Made by a program: the position numbers and the translations under genes. Shown here one piece after another: positions 1 to 12,440 of a DNA stretch of 64,000 bases (the stretch's first letter is position 1; each line of letters begins with the position of its first letter). The notes under the pieces were generated by a model. The model made no database searches, was not told the DNA's origin, and saw only the letters and a list, made by a program, of their open reading frames with translations. Origin of the DNA: Cokeromyces recurvatus (taxonomy: Eukaryota; Mucoromycota; Mucoromycetes; Mucorales; Mucoraceae); NCBI RefSeq assembly GCF_025118155.1, contig NW_026251421.1:1-64000 (forward strand), in the 5' to 3' direction.

Positions 1-227
1 ATCTTTATAATTTCTTGAATGATAAGTTTTCTCCACCTTAATTTACATTTTATCGGTTTTTACTTTATTAATTCAATATAATGAAACTTACTTGTTCTCT
101 TGCAAAGCTTTATTTGTGGTTGGAAATCATTGTCAGAGACTTCTAGGAGTTCATCATAGTTGGTAATAGTAGTAGCAGGTCGGGGAAGAGTTTTACTCGC
201 TATTACAAAGACATCATGAGTGTGCAT
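1..227 (-). CDS. Unidentified gene, partial at left edge
   Basis: An exon reading MHTHDVFVIASKTLPRP... runs from an ATG at 227 down to 92. It ends at a GTAAGT donor (intron begins at 91), with 45 codons plus one base. The frame stays open for about 20 codons upstream of the ATG without another Met, so this may be an internal exon. One possible acceptor near 36 would add about ten residues and a stop inside the window; otherwise the gene continues beyond it. The codon pattern and good donor suggest real coding, but I recognise no domain. Function unknown; start and end are both uncertain. Confidence 0.35.
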
Positions 228-1628
228 ACTATTAAGTAATACTTTCCCTATTCTGTTACATACCTCTTTTTGGAAGAGTGACCCCCCTCTTCCTTAGGGT
301 CAGGGTGGTGATTTCCTTTTACGTTTCATACTATGATAGCAATAATAGGTAGAGAAAAAAAAGAAAGAAAAGGCGATAAAAATAAAAATTTTGCAGTTTT
401 TATAAGCAGGCTTTGATATATTAAATGTTATCTGTTGTAATTATTTTAAAATATAAGGCCAAAACAAACCCTTTTGATACTGAATAATTACATACGGAAC
501 GCATAAAACAGTTCCAACTGTATTATTAGGCAGTCGGTTTTATTCTTTGAGTGAAAAAAATATGTGGTTATAGTATCTTTAGAAAGTAAATGGATATCTA
601 TTTGTTTAACTTGACGTTAATTTTTTTTTCAATTGATTACGTTTATCTTTGCAAATAAATTGAATTTCTATATCAAATAACTTGAATTTGTGTTTCAAAA
701 AAATCGAATCCATATTTCAAATAAATCGGAAAACGCAATAATAAAAAAAAAATGACAACATGAATAAATAAGTCTCATATAAATAATACTATTACAGTGT
801 CAGATACATTATATCCAAAATTCTTCGTAGTCTTTTAATTATTAGTAAATAAACAAATTATAACATTTTCACATAATAGTCTCTATATTAATCGATCTAT
901 ATTATATTTTCTATAAATGAGTTTTATGTTAATCACCTGTCGAATAGAAATGCTATTTTGTATGCTTTTATTGAATAAACTATTTTATTATCCATTAAGT
1001 TGATATAATTTTATCCAACATATACTCATAATAAACTTTTGGATATACATTACTTAATTGTTTATCCTGCAACTTGACTTGTTTGCTTTATAGTCTATCG
1101 TATGTCATCTTTTCTTTTCTTTTTTTCTGCTTTAAATTGATTTGGATAATATTTCGGATATTGTATGCCCATAAGGGTCATTCAAATTTTATTTACTTGA
1201 AAAACAAAAAGGAAGTTATTTAGCAGAATGTTCTATATCTATTTAAGGCTTTACTATAATTCCCTGTTCACATTTATATAGCATACACAGCTTATAAGTA
1301 AATGATATATACATGTATTTAAAATAAAATTATCTAGCAATGACATTTTTTAACTGCCTTGTAATAATCTCGAAGAAGACATATCAATATATGTGTATGG
1401 AATAGAAACGTTTGTAAGTTATTTCTAATACGATACACTATATGATAACTAGTAATATTGCCTAGAATTTTCATTTTATTTACAAAGGAGAAGTTGTTCT
1501 ATTGTGTGTTTGTGTGTAAGAAAGACAACAATAGTATGTGGAAATATTCTGCATAAGAAATACGTACGGAAGTATACTCAATTATTGGAGGACTTTATTA
1601 CAAAGCGTCCTACAATTTTTTTATTTTT

Positions 1629-1668
<40 letters not shown>

Positions 1669-1805
1669 TATTATGCATACATAAATTCAGTATATATCAT
1701 AAGCGTGTTTCTAAAGTATCAAACAGATAAGCTTTGAATATATTGAAAATCATTTGATTTTTATTCATATGGATGTTTCCAATACTCTATTGTAAAATAT
1801 ATAAT
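228..1805. other. AT-rich intergenic region
   Basis: No supportable gene. The stretch is very AT-rich, with a 35-nt T homopolymer at 1631-1665. The short reading frame across that tract is poly-phenylalanine and is not a credible protein. Confidence 0.6.
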
Positions 1806-2947
1806 TTACAAGTGAGAAGAAGATACAAGAGCACCACCATCTACAACAATTACAGCACCGACTGTATATTGACCAGCGCGGGAAGCAAGATAGATACAAG
1901 TACCAGCAACATCTTCAGGTGTACCTATACGTCCAACTGGAACTGCGCTCACAATTTGTTCTCCACGTTCTTTTAAAGTAGCAGCCATCATCTTTGAAGG
2001 AAATGAACCAGGTGCAATAGCATTCACTAAAATATGTTCTTTTCCTAATCTACCGGCTAAATGACGTGTCAAATGGTGAATAGCTGCTTTGGAAGCAGAA
2101 TATGCATAAGTTTCTAAACCAGGAGGCTATTTATATGTGTCAATTTTTTTTTTTTTATTTTTTTTTTAAGACAAGAGTAATTTACCGATTCACCATTAAT
2201 TGAACCAATATTAATAACTCTAGAAGGAGAATCCTTGTTAGCCTTTGCTCTCAAAAGGGGAAGGCATCTAAAAATACAGATATAATAGTGAAAAGTTAAC
2301 ATATTTGATATTTAAAATAGAATTACATATCAATTTACGCTTGTGTCAAAGTAAAAATACGAGTAACATTAAGATTCATAACCTTTTGAAAAGCAGCATC
2401 AGGATAAGTATCAAGTGGAGCACCCCAAGTAGCACCTGCATTATTAACAAGAATATCCAGATCTATGTAGATGTATGTATGTATGTATGTATATATTTGA
2501 ATTTAATAAGATTAAGGAAGTTAGTTTATAAATATATATCATTATTTTTTTTCAAGAGTAACACTTTACGATTTTCATGTTTGCTTAATTCATTCACAAG
2601 CTTTTTAATATCATCAACGCTTTGCAAATCGGCAGGTATGGCGATACATTGACCAGGACCTAGAGCAGTTAATTTGGCAGCAACCTTATGAAATAAAATA
2701 GTTATTTATTGAGTATTATCTTAATTAGAATTAATATTACCTCATTACAAACATTTGCTGAACGACTACTAATATATACTTTGGCTCCACCTTGAACAAA
2801 ACCCTAAATGTATATTATTATATGAAAAATTATTACATACTATTAAAACCTTTAACTCACTGTGGCAATCATTTCACCAATACCACGGGACCCTCCAGTA
2901 ACAAGTACAATTTTATCTTGTACGGAAAACATAGATTTGATGTCCAT
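1806..2947 (-). CDS. Short-chain dehydrogenase/reductase (SDR), RhlG-like
   Basis: Classical NAD(P)-dependent SDR oxidoreductase. Exons on the minus strand: 2861-2947, 2741-2803, 2570-2684, 2339-2462, 2186-2267 and 1806-2126; all introns are GT...AG. The N-terminus has the dinucleotide-binding motif TGGSRGIG, followed by LVNNAGA (the NNAG motif). Catalytic residues sit in INIGSING (Ser) and YAYSASKAA (YxxxK), and the C-terminal part carries the usual NAIAPG, GRIGTPEDVAG and VDGG motifs. It resembles the fungal SDRs annotated as rhamnolipid-type 3-oxoacyl-ACP reductases, but the substrate cannot be read from sequence. No targeting signal is visible, so it is probably cytosolic. The family is clear; the exact reaction is not. 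Confidence 0.85.
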
Positions 2948-3065
2948 TATATACTATTCAAATATAAAACAAAAGTAAAAAAAAAAAAAAAGCAAAAAGA
3001 AAAAAAAATAATGTGTGGGGAAATTACTAATTTTTCTTATCCAGCAGCAATTTCAATATTAGTCA

Positions 3066-3104
<39 letters not shown>

Positions 3105-3128
3105 AATATGTAATCTATAACATGCATT

Positions 3129-4784
3129 TTATTTAAATGACCACAATCGAATAAACGAAGATTCATGGTTAGGCAAATTAATAATGGCCATAATTTTATC
3201 TTCATCAAAATTTAGTGATTCAATTTGACATTCTGGAAGCTCATTCATGTTGGATTGTTCTTTATAATGGTTCACTGTAACAAAATCTTCTTGTTTTAAT
3301 AAAAAAAGATCCCATATTTTTAAGCCTGATCTATCCCCGCTGATTAATTTTTGATCGGATATAGCGAGTGCATCAACTCTAAATGCATGACCATAAAGGA
3401 TTTGTTGAAATGTAACGCTAAACTGATTATTATTGTCTGAAGTAACAAGGTATTGTTTCATAGTGTTATTCGGATGGGCTGTAATGATATAAGGAGGTGT
3501 ATAAGCCATAGATGTGATCAGCTGTTTAGATGCTGTATTATGGTTGTAATTAGAAGAATATGAAGATACATTCGGTTCTGAATGAATACTGAATCCTTGT
3601 CTTGAAAATAGAATAGAATGAGTAGATAAAATAATTTCCTAATATTACGTAATAAATATTATAAAGTATGAAATAGTATTTGTATATTCCTTACTTGAAT
3701 GCCAACAGCGGTTGATGTATAATTCCCTTCTCCAGATAATAAGCCAAAACATAAAACAACTTTCCATAGTTTTTTATAATCATGATTCGAGATTGGGTAA
3801 ATATTAATTATTACCGGTTGCCAATCAACAGCGCTTTGTAGCTGATCAATAAGTTTTAATGTATCATTATTGAAATGAAAGATGGAAAGCTTCTTATTTT
3901 CTGTATAAACTACAATCATCGGATAAACCATACCTATTGACTTGACTTTATTTTGATTACTTGTAGGAAAATAAGTAATTAATTCATGTATCTCATCAAC
4001 AAGAGTATTATTAATTATAGCCATAACATCATTTGTTGAAAACTCCCATATAGTAAATCCACCATTTGAATAGCCTGCTATTAAATATTGTTTTTCTGTT
4101 GTTGTCAGTTTAAGGTAAGTAATAAAGATATCTTCTTGTTGTACCTCAAGTGATTGTATTTGACCAAGTAATTTAAAGAAATTATCCTTTTCATTATTAT
4201 TGTATCTCCAAACCTTAATTATAGAAGAATCACTTTGAGCTGTAAATATAATGTCATGAGTGAATTGAAAGTATTGATGAACATTTGGTGAAGTATGGAA
4301 TACATTAGTAACATCTCTAATTTGACAATTGCCTACATACATGTATTATTAGCATATATTTATTATCATATGTATTTACATATTTACCGTATAACCAGTT
4401 ATGATGAATTCTATATTTTGTTTTCCAACTTCCTCTATATCTTATCACTGGATCATAGTAATATTTTCTTGTTTCCTTTAATAAAAATAAGTTTTGAAAT
4501 TTTCTATAGAATAAAGGTTTCCATAACTGTTTCATTATTATGAGTATACATTATATATACATATGTTTATTCTATATTTATTATATTATTACCATTTCGT
4601 CATTAGCTATGCGAGACCAGTTATGACTGACTACAGTACAGGTGATTAGATCCTGAGAAGATAAAAAACTAAATACTCTCAAGACTAATTCCTTTGAAAA
4701 CAAAAAAGAAACAAAGTCAATTCTTTTTTCTGATTTTTGAGAAACATGAGATGATCGTTTCCTTGGACGTTTTTTACGATCCAT
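3129..4784 (-). CDS. F-box/WD-repeat protein
   Basis: Four exons (4593-4784, 4388-4526, 3695-4332, 3129-3638) join in phase to 492 residues. The start chosen is MDRKKRPRK, after which an F-box begins (ELVLRVFSFLSSQDLITC...VSHNWSRIAND). The rest is a degenerate WD40-type propeller with repeat endings such as SIIKVWRY, GFTIWEF, GLKIWDLF and FIRLWSF. Such proteins act as SCF ubiquitin-ligase substrate adaptors, with the F-box binding Skp1 and the propeller binding the substrate; the target is unknown. An upstream in-frame Met at 4817 is possible but gives a hydrophobic stretch from AT-rich DNA. Confidence 0.8.
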
Positions 4785-5952
4785 ATAAATATGTATATAT
4801 AAAAAAAATAACAACAATAATTATAACAAAAGAGATATAGGTGCTACTGCGGTATTTAAAATAATTGCACATAATGCAATAGTTTTTTTTTTAGCAATGT
4901 ACCTCTTGTAACTCACACTATTAACAGTGAAGCATTTTCTCTCTTTTTAATAATGTATCTGTTCAAATTGAATACTAGATTAACCTATTCAAGGAAAATG
5001 AATGTAAATAATTTCTTGATGTTTCATATATTTGGTACAAGCCCTTATGTATAAAATGTGCTTCAAACTTACAAATAATTCTATCTGGAAATAATATACA
5101 TTAAAAAAAAAGAAAAAAACGCTAATAACGCTCAATGATACAAACTTTCTAAATAACCACCATGGCAATTATGTGCACTCGATACTGATAATATTGATCG
5201 TTGCACCTTTTAATCCTTTTTGATAAAATATCCTAGATAAATAGTTTAATAAATAATTCCATTCATCTTATTCGTTTCTTTTATCCACTTGTTGTCCAAC
5301 ACCCCACCATTGATCTTATTCTTTGGATATTTATGATTAGAGATGAACGTAGTCGTGCTCTACACTCGAGCCTCAGTTAGTTACTTAGTGATATCCAAAA
5401 ACCTTGTATCTTTCATCACAAACGATGATTTCACTTGTTCCTATGCTACTATCTGTCTAAATATACAAACATCTAGCTCCGTAACTGATCCTTTGTCTTT
5501 TCTACTCAACCACCTTCCTAGTAGATGTAGAAAGCCACCTATCGTACAAAATAGCTCCTTTGCTTCTATTTGTATTATTTGTTGATCTACAATATGTAGC
5601 ATACTCTTCGAACCTGATCATCTTCACCATAGTAAGATTCCTCCTTCTCTTGGTACTGTCTTCATCAAATAGTTATGCAGTAGATAATCTAGTATCTGAC
5701 AATACTGTTCTCTATTTCTCTTCACTTCTTTCTCTTTCCTCCTTTTGACTATCAAACAGCTTTTTAATTTCTTTGTTTTTTTTTTATCTGACTCGGGCAA
5801 TACAACAGTGTTATTTTCAATGAAAAAAATATGTATTGAAAATAGTTATTAACTCAAGTTTAAATACTATTTTGTATGTCCGAAAGTCTTTTTTTATTGT
5901 TTTCCCTTTTTTTCCTTTTTTTCCCTTTTTCCACTATAAACCAAAAATAGTA
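4785..5952. other. Intergenic region with a degenerate coding-like island
   Basis: This lies between the F-box/WD gene and the divergent kinase gene. Most of it is AT-rich. About 5340-5755 is richer in G and C and contains fragmented open frames on both strands with stops. No family was recognised. The last 100 bases before the kinase are a C/T-rich promoter-like tract. Confidence 0.45.
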
Positions 5953-8076
5953 ATGCAAAAAGGAACAAGACAATCACGAATACCCGAACAACAAGGAATA
6001 GGACAGACTCTACCCCCAGTACCTGTTGGAATTGATACTTCTAATTCTCCTCCTCTACCTCCAGGTGCTATGCCTCCTGGAACTCGAATTCAAGTTGGAA
6101 AATATCAAGTTATTGTACATAATTTTATAGCAGAAGGTGATAATGAGATGTTCAATTTTATAGAAAAAAAAAACAAATTTGCTAAGATTACAATTTAGGT
6201 GGATTTGCACATGTTTATATTGCTCGAATTGAAGGCAAAACAGGATATGTAGTTTTAAAAAGAGTAGTGGTTCCTGATAGCGAAAGATTAAAGATGGTTG
6301 AGAAGGAAATTGCATTTATGGTATGTTTATTATCCTAATTTTACACTTATTTAGTTACTAATTGGATTATAATAGACAAAATTAAGGGACCATAAAAACA
6401 TTGTTAGATATTATGAATCAAGAATAGACGCGCTACCTGTAGGCGGATTTGAAGCCTTTATTTTAATGGAGTATTGTCCTGGTAAAACCCCAATAGGGAA
6501 AAGTAAATTTATTTGTATATTTATTCATATGATCATTTAGGTGGTGGCGTCATTGATTTGATGAATAGAAGATTACAACAAAGGCTAACAGAACCTGAAA
6601 TATTGAAGATATTTAGCGATGTAGCAGAGGTAAGTTAGGCAACTTTATAGATTAGCACTTTAATAACTTGAGTTATATTTAGGCACTAGCTTATTTACAT
6701 TATTGTAATCCACCCGTCTTGCATCGAGATTTAAAAATTGAGAATATTTTAATCTTAAATGATCATCATTATAAGCTGTGTGATTTTGGTTCTGCTTCAC
6801 TTTCAAAAGGAAATTATATACCAACTACAATAAAAGATATACAAAAGATAGAAGAAGATATTCAACGTCATACAACATTACAGTATCGTGCACCAGAAAT
6901 GATTGATATCTATCAAAAGAGACCCATTAACGAAAAGGCAGATATTTGGGCAATGGGAGTTTTACTATATAAGCTATGCTATTATACAACCCCTTTTGAA
7001 GAAGAAGGCCAGTTAGCTATTTTAAATGCTCGTTATACTATACCCAACACACCTATATTTACTGAAGGTTTACGTCATTTAATTATTTCTATGTTACAAG
7101 AAGATCAAAACCTCAGACCTAATATATATCAAGTATTAAGAACTGTATGCCATTTAAGAGGAGTAGAATGTCCGATTCGAGATGTAAGGTTTAATTATGT
7201 ACCATTATATGAATATACTACTAACTATATACATATATATATATATAGATTTATACTGAACCTATTATTACGCCTCCTTTTGGTAAGCAAACATCATCAT
7301 CATCATCATCATCCATGTCTCCAGTTACAAATTCATCTATATTTGAAAAAATGCCTTCTCCAGCACAAGAAGTACCTAATATTAAACCTATGAGAAGAGG
7401 AAGACCTACGTCGACAAAGGAACAAAATTCAAGTACATTTGATCCATTTGATCCAAATAATCATACTTCTTCTACTCCATCTCCTGTACAATCAACAGCC
7501 ACTACCTTGCCAGAATCTTTTCAAAATAGCTTTACATCGTTTAATAAACAAACATCTTCTCCTCCATCTCGAGTACATAGTGCACCACTATCCAATAATG
7601 ATAACCCTAACCCTAGCCCTAAACCAATGAAGAAGAAGGCAACCACCGCCACCGCCAACGCCAACGCCACCACCGCCAAAGTAATACATACACAACCTGT
7701 TAAACCTGTCCTCAATATGCAAGAGGAAAAGATAAAAGAGAAGGAAGAGGTGAAAGAGCCTAGGCCAACAGTATCTACTAACAAAATAATTAACAAGAAA
7801 TCAGTTAATGATAACGACAAGGATGATGATAGCATAATGCCTAAAATAAACAAAAATGTCTCTTCAAGTATTGAAGCACGTTTCATGGCCATTAAGAATG
7901 CTACTCGAAATAATAATACACCTCCAATCGTGAATAAAAAGACTAAACCCGCTCCACCACCAAAGCCTGCCAGATTTCGTTCCACTCAAAAAGCCAATAA
8001 TAATCATGAGCCTTCAGTAGATGATTTTGAAAACAAATTTCCTTCATTAGAAGAATTAGATAAATTTATTTCTTAA
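5953..8076 (+). CDS. Ark/Prk/AAK1-family (NAK) serine/threonine kinase
   Basis: Six exons (5953-6136, 6199-6320, 6376-6481, 6541-6629, 6683-7183, 7249-8076) give 609 residues. The kinase domain shows EGGFAHVY (Gly-rich loop), VVLKR (ATP-binding Lys), [10 protein letters not shown] (catalytic loop), CDFGSAS (DFG) and YRAPEM (APE). The IENIL and DFGSA forms are typical of the NAK family. In yeast, Ark1/Prk1 phosphorylate endocytic adaptors and regulate actin patches; animal AAK1 phosphorylates AP2. The long low-complexity tail has a Ser run from TCA repeats, Pro-rich stretches and PPPKPARF, a likely SH3 ligand. An upstream in-frame Met at 5836 exists, but the preceding C/T-rich tract makes 5953 more likely. 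It ends 91 bp from the convergent F-box gene. Confidence 0.88.
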
Positions 8077-8167
8077 ACTGTATATAGAATAAATTCATAT
8101 GCAAGAAGTATGTTTCTTTTCTTTTCTTTTCTTTATTGTAAGAATATAAAATATGATATAATAATAA

Positions 8168-10249
8168 TTACAAAACAAAATAATAGTCATCTTGTACCGT
8201 GTCTCTTTTCATTCCTAAGTTCATATTCAATTGCAAAGGTACGTTTATTTGAATTAATAAAAATTCTTCTGTATCTCGGATTGCTTCAATCTCCTGAAGT
8301 GATGATTCAACTATTATATTTAAATTTGTATCCAAATCTACTTGATAACATCGATCCATAGTACTTTTTACTTCCTTATCATTGTCGTGAATGATCTTCC
8401 TGACTAAGATATGAATGATGTGTATTGTGTTCAACTTGAGATATAGAAGGCTTGTTGTGAACGATTTTAAATTTTTGAATCCTTGAAGATCAATTTCTAT
8501 TTTGTTCTCTTGTTGATCAAAGCTAAAGACACAGTCCCTTAATAAAATATGCTCTATATTAGGAAGTCTTTCGGTCATCATCTTTAAGATACGTTTAGTG
8601 ATATGAAAGTTTTCAAATGAAGCATATCGTAGGGCTTCTTCTGTTGTCATCATTTGCATCCTTTTATTTCTTTTTTCTTCTTTTATCCATTGCTTTCTGT
8701 AATAGCTGTTGGTTGATAAATGAGACATTATATCATGTTTAGGGATAGGTCCCATCACAAGACTCTCACATAGACCACGGCGACCATTTCCACCATGTAC
8801 AATAGCGACATATTTCAATTGAGGACAGTTATCTAACAGATAAGTTAAATACGTATCCAGGAAAACCGAGGTAGGTTCTGTTACTTCAAAGATATCATCG
8901 TAAATAAAGTTGAAATCGTTATGAATTGGAGAAAGAAGTGTAAAGAATTTTACTTTACTCAATAAAGGACGTTGTTTATTATTGCATATGACAAATAGAT
9001 TATATTGATCTTGCAAGTATCTCTCCATAGTCTCTCCAGAATTAAGTATATTATGTCCTCGTTTTCCAGCAGGAAGACGGATACTGAGTTTGTTGTATGA
9101 CTCAGACTTGAAGAAACGAGGCTCTGGAACATCATTGTAAAGTTTGTAATCCCACATATATTCAATATGAGTCCTACAATGATTATCGATGGTATTACAT
9201 AGACTACTGAATATATTAAATATGAATTCTACAGAATTAATTATCCTTAGCGAATCCAGAGTCATAAGAGGAACACGTCCGTAGCGTAGAATTGTGGTTA
9301 AGAGGTCAAATTCATGATAACTAGAATACAACTCAACGTTTTCAATTTTACCCAGACGGTTTAAGAATTCATAGACAAGCGTTATTGGATATTTCTCAAA
9401 CATAGGAGTCAATGATGATTCTAAAGTATCGATTTTAAGGTTTGTTAATTGTTTAGGAAGATAAAATGCGATATATTCAAGACAAGAAGTTTTTAAACCA
9501 TTCATGGACAATTTTAAATTTCTCAAGTGAATTGGATAAGCAGTTTCCATAATAGTTCTTTCAAAGGGCAAATCAGAACAGCTTTGAGAATTATCTTCAA
9601 TTGAATAAATACAATTAAAGCTAAATGTATGTAAAAGAGGGCAAGCTGATAAGATATCAATAAAGTCCATCAGACGGCATGTATTGCGTAAATGAAGTTC
9701 TTTTAATTGTTTGAATTTTGATACATAATCGATCAATTCATGCTGCTTTTTAAAGATACAAGGTCCTAAAGATAAATAGGTAATCGAATCGCATAATCGA
9801 AGATTTGCATCAAGATATAATAGTTTCAGATGTTTACTTATGGACAATGAATCGTTGATGCTGATTCGTTTAACACCCTTTAAATTATTTGAATCAGTGT
9901 GAATAATATTTTGCAAGAACCATTCAAGATAACTTCTACCTTGAAATTCAATTTCTATTAGATGAGGCAAAAATGAAAACAGCCTTGAAAAGTCGTCTAT
10001 GCTCATGAGATTTGATTTACGACATTTAAGGATTATTTTTTGTGTGTACTTTTGGTAATTAGATCGTGGTTTACTTAACATGGCGACAAATTGAGCGTGC
10101 TTCCGTGATAAGGTAACTTGATTAAAACAAAATGGAGCCAGTACTCTATGCCAAGTTTTGCATACAAGAAGACATTGTAACATGCTTGTTTTGGAAATGT
10201 CTTTAAATATAAGTAACTCAAGCTCTAATGGAAGGTTATCGATAAACAT
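8168..10249 (-). CDS. F-box protein with LRR-like body
   Basis: An intronless frame of 693 residues. The N-terminus is an F-box (LPLELELLIFKDI...LLVCKTWHRV). It is followed by a long region with scattered leucine-rich segments (LKLLYLDANLRLCD, LKELHLRNTC, LRNLKLSMNG), as in the large fungal F-box families. It likely recruits an unknown substrate to an SCF ubiquitin ligase. The lack of introns contrasts with most neighbours and is common in expanded F-box families. The 3' end is 91 bp from the stop of the convergent kinase gene. Confidence 0.8.
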   Translation of the reverse strand: MFIDNLPLELELLIFKDISKTSMLQCLLVCKTWHRVLAPFCFNQVTLSRKHAQFVAMLSKPRSNYQKYTQKIILKCRKSNLMSIDDFSRLFSFLPHLIEIEFQGRSYLEWFLQNIIHTDSNNLKGVKRISINDSLSISKHLKLLYLDANLRLCDSITYLSLGPCIFKKQHELIDYVSKFKQLKELHLRNTCRLMDFIDILSACPLLHTFSFNCIYSIEDNSQSCSDLPFERTIMETAYPIHLRNLKLSMNGLKTSCLEYIAFYLPKQLTNLKIDTLESSLTPMFEKYPITLVYEFLNRLGKIENVELYSSYHEFDLLTTILRYGRVPLMTLDSLRIINSVEFIFNIFSSLCNTIDNHCRTHIEYMWDYKLYNDVPEPRFFKSESYNKLSIRLPAGKRGHNILNSGETMERYLQDQYNLFVICNNKQRPLLSKVKFFTLLSPIHNDFNFIYDDIFEVTEPTSVFLDTYLTYLLDNCPQLKYVAIVHGGNGRRGLCESLVMGPIPKHDIMSHLSTNSYYRKQWIKEEKRNKRMQMMTTEEALRYASFENFHITKRILKMMTERLPNIEHILLRDCVFSFDQQENKIEIDLQGFKNLKSFTTSLLYLKLNTIHIIHILVRKIIHDNDKEVKSTMDRCYQVDLDTNLNIIVESSLQEIEAIRDTEEFLLIQINVPLQLNMNLGMKRDTVQDDYYFVL

Positions 10250-12440
10250 ATTTGTTGGAAAAAAAAATTAAAAAAAAAATAAAAAAATGAAAGGAAAGGA
10301 AAAAAAAAAAAAAGAGAGAAATAAACAAGAGATGTTACACTTTCATAATTTATACGTATGTTTTGTATTTGTTTAAAATGTATGTTTATATTTGTTTGAT
10401 TCACAAGACATTATAGTTTCAAAGCACAATTCAAATGTCTTAAATTGACAACATTTTGTAATACTTTAAGTTCAGACTCTTTTTATTTCTTACAGCCAAT
10501 TGAAATTAATTATGGAGAATTATTTTTGTCAAATCATTTAAAATCAGCAATATGTTCATAAATAAAAAAAAACTCTTTACAGCACAGTCAAGCATTATGT
10601 TCTTCTTTCAACCATCTTCAAGCCCTTTCATCTCAAAATATTTATCGGTCATAATGCTATTAATTATTATTTAGCATAATTTATACAAGTAAATAAGTGT
10701 TTTTAAATATTACTTCTTCTTACTATTATAGATAAGGGTATGGGAAGTTTAATGCTATTAACTAATGCTAACCTTTTTCTTTGAAAAAAAGAAAAGAAAA
10801 TATGTATCTTATTGTATGATAGTATTTATTAATAATATTTAATAGTTTCTATTGCCCATATTAAGGCATGTAATCAATAGAAGATATAATATATATACAC
10901 CTATAAGTAGATACTGTTATAATTAGATAGGTTTCAAGCTTCTTTAATAGCAATCAGCGATTCTTAGCAGCTTTCCCTCTTATGGTTTATTTTACCATAA
11001 AGTATTTATATCAATTGACCAGTTATATGACCATTTTAGGTCTATTATTCAGTTTTCAAATTATAATTTAATTGACTAGTTATCTTTTTAGAATATGTAA
11101 ATTGTGTATTGTCTAAACTAAAATATAAATATATTGTTCTTTTGTAAAATATATATATATATATACAATAAAGCTTACATAGTAAAAGACAAACGATATA
11201 AGAGTAATGTTAGATAAAAAAAAAAGATCTGATAATCATTCAGATATAATATAATAAAAAAACTTATTACATAATAATAACGTTAAAGTTTTAGCTTTAT
11301 TGCATTAAATATGATGCTCAGTATAGATTAGGATTACGTGTTCCTTATCCAAATCTTAAAACCTAAATATTGTTTGTTAATATATGCAACAATTAATGAA
11401 CGAAGTTATAGCAGAGCCATTGATAATCAAAAAAAAAAATTATGCAGTTATGCAGAAGCAATATGTACTTAGATAAAGCCTTACATTGTATTTTAGTATT
11501 CCTCAAAGCTATTTGAAGTTTTTAAAATCACCTTAAGAAATAGATAAACTTTTCAGTTCATCTTCTAAAATATAGGTTAACACCTTATTTACATACAACA
11601 ACTAGACTTCTCAACTTGATTGTATAACATCTATTTTGCCTAGTGCTAATAGAGTCAATTATCACTATTATGATATCCTCACACTGCCGTACTATCTTAA
11701 CTTTTATATAAATAATGCCGCAAAACATGACTGTAAAAAAGAATGTTAAGACACGATAGTCTTTGAAATGATGAAGAAACCAAAGAGTTTATTATTTACT
11801 ATAATCAGCAAACAAAAGGCTTATATTCTTTTCGGATTGCAAAATATTCTCTATAAATAACCCAACCCCCCAAGTGTACACAAATATTATTTGTTTTGCT
11901 TCCCCTTTCCCATATATTTTATATAAAGATCAACATAATATAATAATTTGTTTCAGAGTCATTTAATATACACAAGTTGTAATAGATGCAAAGACACCTA
12001 ATGCTTTTTTTTTTTTTTTTTTTTTTTTTGACAAAAAACCGTTTATTAATTTTATATGTCGCTCTGTAAACGCAAGCCTATAAAAAAGAAGAAAAAAAAA
12101 AGGATGAATTATTTCTTTGACTTAGAACGTTTAACTGATTTCTAACTATTTCTTTTTAACTTGGAAATGTTCATATTTGATTTTTAGAAACTAAAGATGT
12201 TCCGGTACTTGGCATGAATAGAAGGAGAATCGCCTCTTGAGAAAGATGATCTGCCCCTTATCGGTATTTGAATAATCAACAAGCGAAGAAGTAGGTCAAA
12301 TTTTATTATGATGATGAAACGTCATATTTCTTAAAATCAAGATAAGTTTACTCCTTTATTTTTTTTCTTCCTTCTTTCTTTCTTTTTTCTTCCTTCCTTC
12401 CTTCTTTATCCTCTTTCTTTGTTTTATTTAGAGAACAAAA
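10250..12440. other. AT-rich intergenic region (2.2 kb)
   Basis: No supportable gene or RNA. It contains AT dinucleotide runs, a T homopolymer near 12007-12029, and CTTT/CTTC-rich DNA at 12360-12425 immediately before the ADP/ATP carrier start. Confidence 0.6.

Noticed and set aside
1504..1737. Short frame containing a poly-Phe run
   Set aside because: It is the translation of a 35-T homopolymer. No family, no splice context.
7283..7324. Possible 42-nt intron in the kinase gene (GTAAGC...CCAG)
   Set aside because: The segment is in frame and encodes a natural Ser run joining both sides; reading through is simpler.
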